Of a stretch of DNA of 64,000 bases, positions 62,339 through 64,000 are shown piece after piece. The stretch covers positions 1 to 64,000 of the forward strand of contig JAFXVM010000004.1 of NCBI GenBank assembly GCA_017524525.1, in the 5' to 3' direction. The DNA comes from Alphaproteobacteria bacterium. GTDB taxonomy: Bacteria > Pseudomonadota > Alphaproteobacteria > Rs-D84. How positions within the stretch are numbered: the stretch's first letter is position 1; each line of letters starts with the position of its first letter. The notes beneath the pieces were generated by a model. It searched no databases, was not told the DNA's origin, and saw nothing but the letters and a program-made list of their open reading frames with translations. The translations under genes were made by a program, and so were the position numbers.

Positions 62339-64000
62339 ATGAAAAAAATATTTAAATTTGGTTTGTTCTTAGGTGCTTTGGCGGTTGTTGTGTGCGCAGC
62401 AGATTCTTTTGCTGCAACCAAAGCGAAAAAACAATCTGCGTTGCAAGCAGGAACCAAAGTTCGTGCAAAGGTCGAAGCCAAAGGTCTTTATAATGAAGAT
62501 TGTTATAATGCATATTATGGCTGTATGGATCAGTTTTGTATTTCTGATAATGAAAATGGCGGAACATGTACTTGCAGTGATGAAGCCGCTGTATACAATG
62601 CGCAGTTGGAAGACATAAGAAAGGTTTTATTAGAAGCAGAACGTATTGGTACAGAAGAAGTTGAAAAGGTAAAGGCTGGGGCTAACAAAGATATCATATT
62701 CGGTGATGGCACACGAACCTATAATGAAGATGGTTCAGTTCAAAGTTTGGCGGACAAAGAAAAAGATGCTTCGATGTGGAAATCTATTTATGACGAAGAT
62801 GATGAAGAAAATACCGACGAAGATTGGGAAGATGTAGATTTGTCAGGTAAGACGGGTAAGGCTTTGTATACATCTGCACATGAATTATGTAAAGGTCAAA
62901 TGCCTGATTCTTGTTCAAAAGATATGACTTTGTTAACCCAGATGTATTCTCGTCAAATTGTGTCTGATTGCAAAGGATTGGCAAACAGCGTAGCACAGAA
63001 AAAACAAGAAGCAGATGCTACATTAGCCAGAGCCAAAGCGGCTGTGCGTGGTGCATTAAAAGAAAGTTTGGAAGAATCAAATAAATATGGTCGTGGCGAA
63101 TGTATGCTTGAATATAGAAACTGTATGAAAAGTGCCGATGCGTGCGGGTCAGATTGGTCGAATTGTGTGTTTACCATTGCGTCTGAAAATATGCAAAACA
63201 ACAAAGCAAAAAGTACTGCGGGAACCAAAGTTGAAACCGTTGACACTTATGATATAACTGCATCTACAATGGAAATTTTGGAATCTAAAAGATTTATTTG
63301 CGAAAAAGTTTTAGATCAATGTGTATCGGTTAGAGATTATGTTTGGAATGATTTTTTGCGTGAAGCAGCCCCAACGATTCGTTTGGCTGAATCAAATGTT
63401 GAATCACAAAAAAGACAATCTTGTTTGTCAGATATATCAAATTGTATTCAAAAAGCATGTAAAGATGATATTGCGGGTAAGGGTACTGCGACAATGGATG
63501 CGTGTTTGGCACGACCAGATATGGCACGTTCTTTCTGCAAAGTGCAAATTGATCCATGTGAAAGAATGGAACCACAGATTTGGGATTATGTAGTATCTAA
63601 ATTGGCGGCTATGCGTGTGGATGCTTGTACTGCGGAAGTCAAAGATTGCTTTACATCCGAAGATAGATGTGGCAAAGATTTTATAAATTGTATTGGTATG
63701 GATTTTGATTACATACATGATATGTGCCCAATTGATAAATTGGTTGTGTGTAAACAGGCTAATCCAGATTTCAAAATGACAGATTTAGATTCTATGTTGA
63801 TGGGCTTGTTCCTTAACATCGATAACAAAGCATTGGAAAACTGTCAAAACTTGGCAGAACAAAGAATGGTCGAACTTTGTGGTTCAGCGACAGATTGCAA
63901 TAGTTTTGCGAGCGATGACTACATAGGAACCGGTTCTTTGAAATCTCAAAAAGTGGGAACCGTATATCGTGTGACAGGGATGATATCGTTTGGGTCGATA
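62339..64000 (+). CDS. Large exported Cys-rich protein, CMDxFC family member 4 (runs off the window)
   Basis: The frame is open from the ATG at 62339 (MKKIFKFGLFLGALAVVVCA...) through the last base, 554 codons without a stop, so the 3' end is outside. It has a signal peptide, then DCYNAYYGCMDQFCISDNENGGTCTCSDEAA and an acidic patch (YDEDDEENTDEDWEDVDLSG). The coil ADATLARAKAAVRGALKESLEESNKYGRGECMLEYRNCMKSADACGSDWSNC follows, then CEKVLDQCVSVRDYVWNDFLREAAPTIRLAE and ACTAEVKDCFTSEDRCGKDFINCIGMDFDYIHDMCP. These blocks run in the same order as in the protein at 44070, its closest relative here. A GGAGAG ribosome site precedes the ATG. Confidence 0.76.
   Translation, partial: MKKIFKFGLFLGALAVVVCAADSFAATKAKKQSALQAGTKVRAKVEAKGLYNEDCYNAYYGCMDQFCISDNENGGTCTCSDEAAVYNAQLEDIRKVLLEAERIGTEEVEKVKAGANKDIIFGDGTRTYNEDGSVQSLADKEKDASMWKSIYDEDDEENTDEDWEDVDLSGKTGKALYTSAHELCKGQMPDSCSKDMTLLTQMYSRQIVSDCKGLANSVAQKKQEADATLARAKAAVRGALKESLEESNKYGRGECMLEYRNCMKSADACGSDWSNCVFTIASENMQNNKAKSTAGTKVETVDTYDITASTMEILESKRFICEKVLDQCVSVRDYVWNDFLREAAPTIRLAESNVESQKRQSCLSDISNCIQKACKDDIAGKGTATMDACLARPDMARSFCKVQIDPCERMEPQIWDYVVSKLAAMRVDACTAEVKDCFTSEDRCGKDFINCIGMDFDYIHDMCPIDKLVVCKQANPDFKMTDLDSMLMGLFLNIDNKALENCQNLAEQRMVELCGSATDCNSFASDDYIGTGSLKSQKVGTVYRVTGMISFGSI

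Overview
The window is about 64 kb of an AT-rich bacterial chromosome that reads as an alphaproteobacterium with a streamlined, probably host-associated genome. The support is the order ftsE-ftsX-elyC-plsC, a CcrM-type adenine methyltransferase, LpxI instead of LpxH, an S24-type helix-turn-helix protein, and strong use of TTG, GGT and GAT codons. Gut Alphaproteobacteria of the RF32/Enterousia kind are my best guess; this is inference, because no rRNA gene is present. The standard genetic code fits every gene.

Region by region. 1-10.3 kb holds a chimeric KdtA/TolB reading frame, a secreted nuclease, an IVS-like four-helix cassette, the plsC-elyC-ftsX-ftsE block, two exported surface proteins, a short S24-type DNA-binding protein, lpxI and a minimal rRNA methyltransferase. 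10.3-13.5 kb holds two divergent paralogous surface-protein genes with identical ends. Only one has a promoter and signal peptide, and these lie on a segment flanked by 117-bp perfect inverted repeats, which looks like an invertible expression switch. 13.5-24 kb carries rbfA, a DedA protein, lepA, a catalytically degenerate integrase, acpP-fabF, tRNA-Pro with a duplicated 3' end, a radical SAM protein, a nonsense-interrupted Nudix gene, mltG and an outer-membrane barrel. 24.1-44 kb is the contiguous str-S10-spc-alpha ribosomal cluster. rpmD, adk, infA and rpmJ are absent from it, and a Cys-rich exported protein gene with its own promoter sits between rpsK and rpoA. 44-64 kb mixes housekeeping genes (ccrM, nrdR, slt, rnhB, pgk, clpP, clpX, infA) with very large Cys-rich exported proteins. 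Four of these share a C-M-D-x-F-C motif and I recognise no family for them.

Three structured elements of about 100 bp (857-955, 18254-18353, 43159-43261) each start at the stop codon of the upstream gene. They have unrelated but self-complementary stems around a conserved 22-23 nt apical loop, which is compensatory variation of the kind expected for a selected RNA or single-stranded DNA structure.

Together the genes cover translation, cell-envelope building (LPS, phospholipid, peptidoglycan turnover, division) and a large disulfide-rich surface proteome. Several envelope genes share a promoter form with an extended -10 (TGATAAAAT or TGATATAAT), most with a TTG-type -35 box 17 bp upstream. 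The strongest candidates for something undescribed are the invertible surface-protein switch, the stop-codon hairpin family and the CMDxFC protein family.
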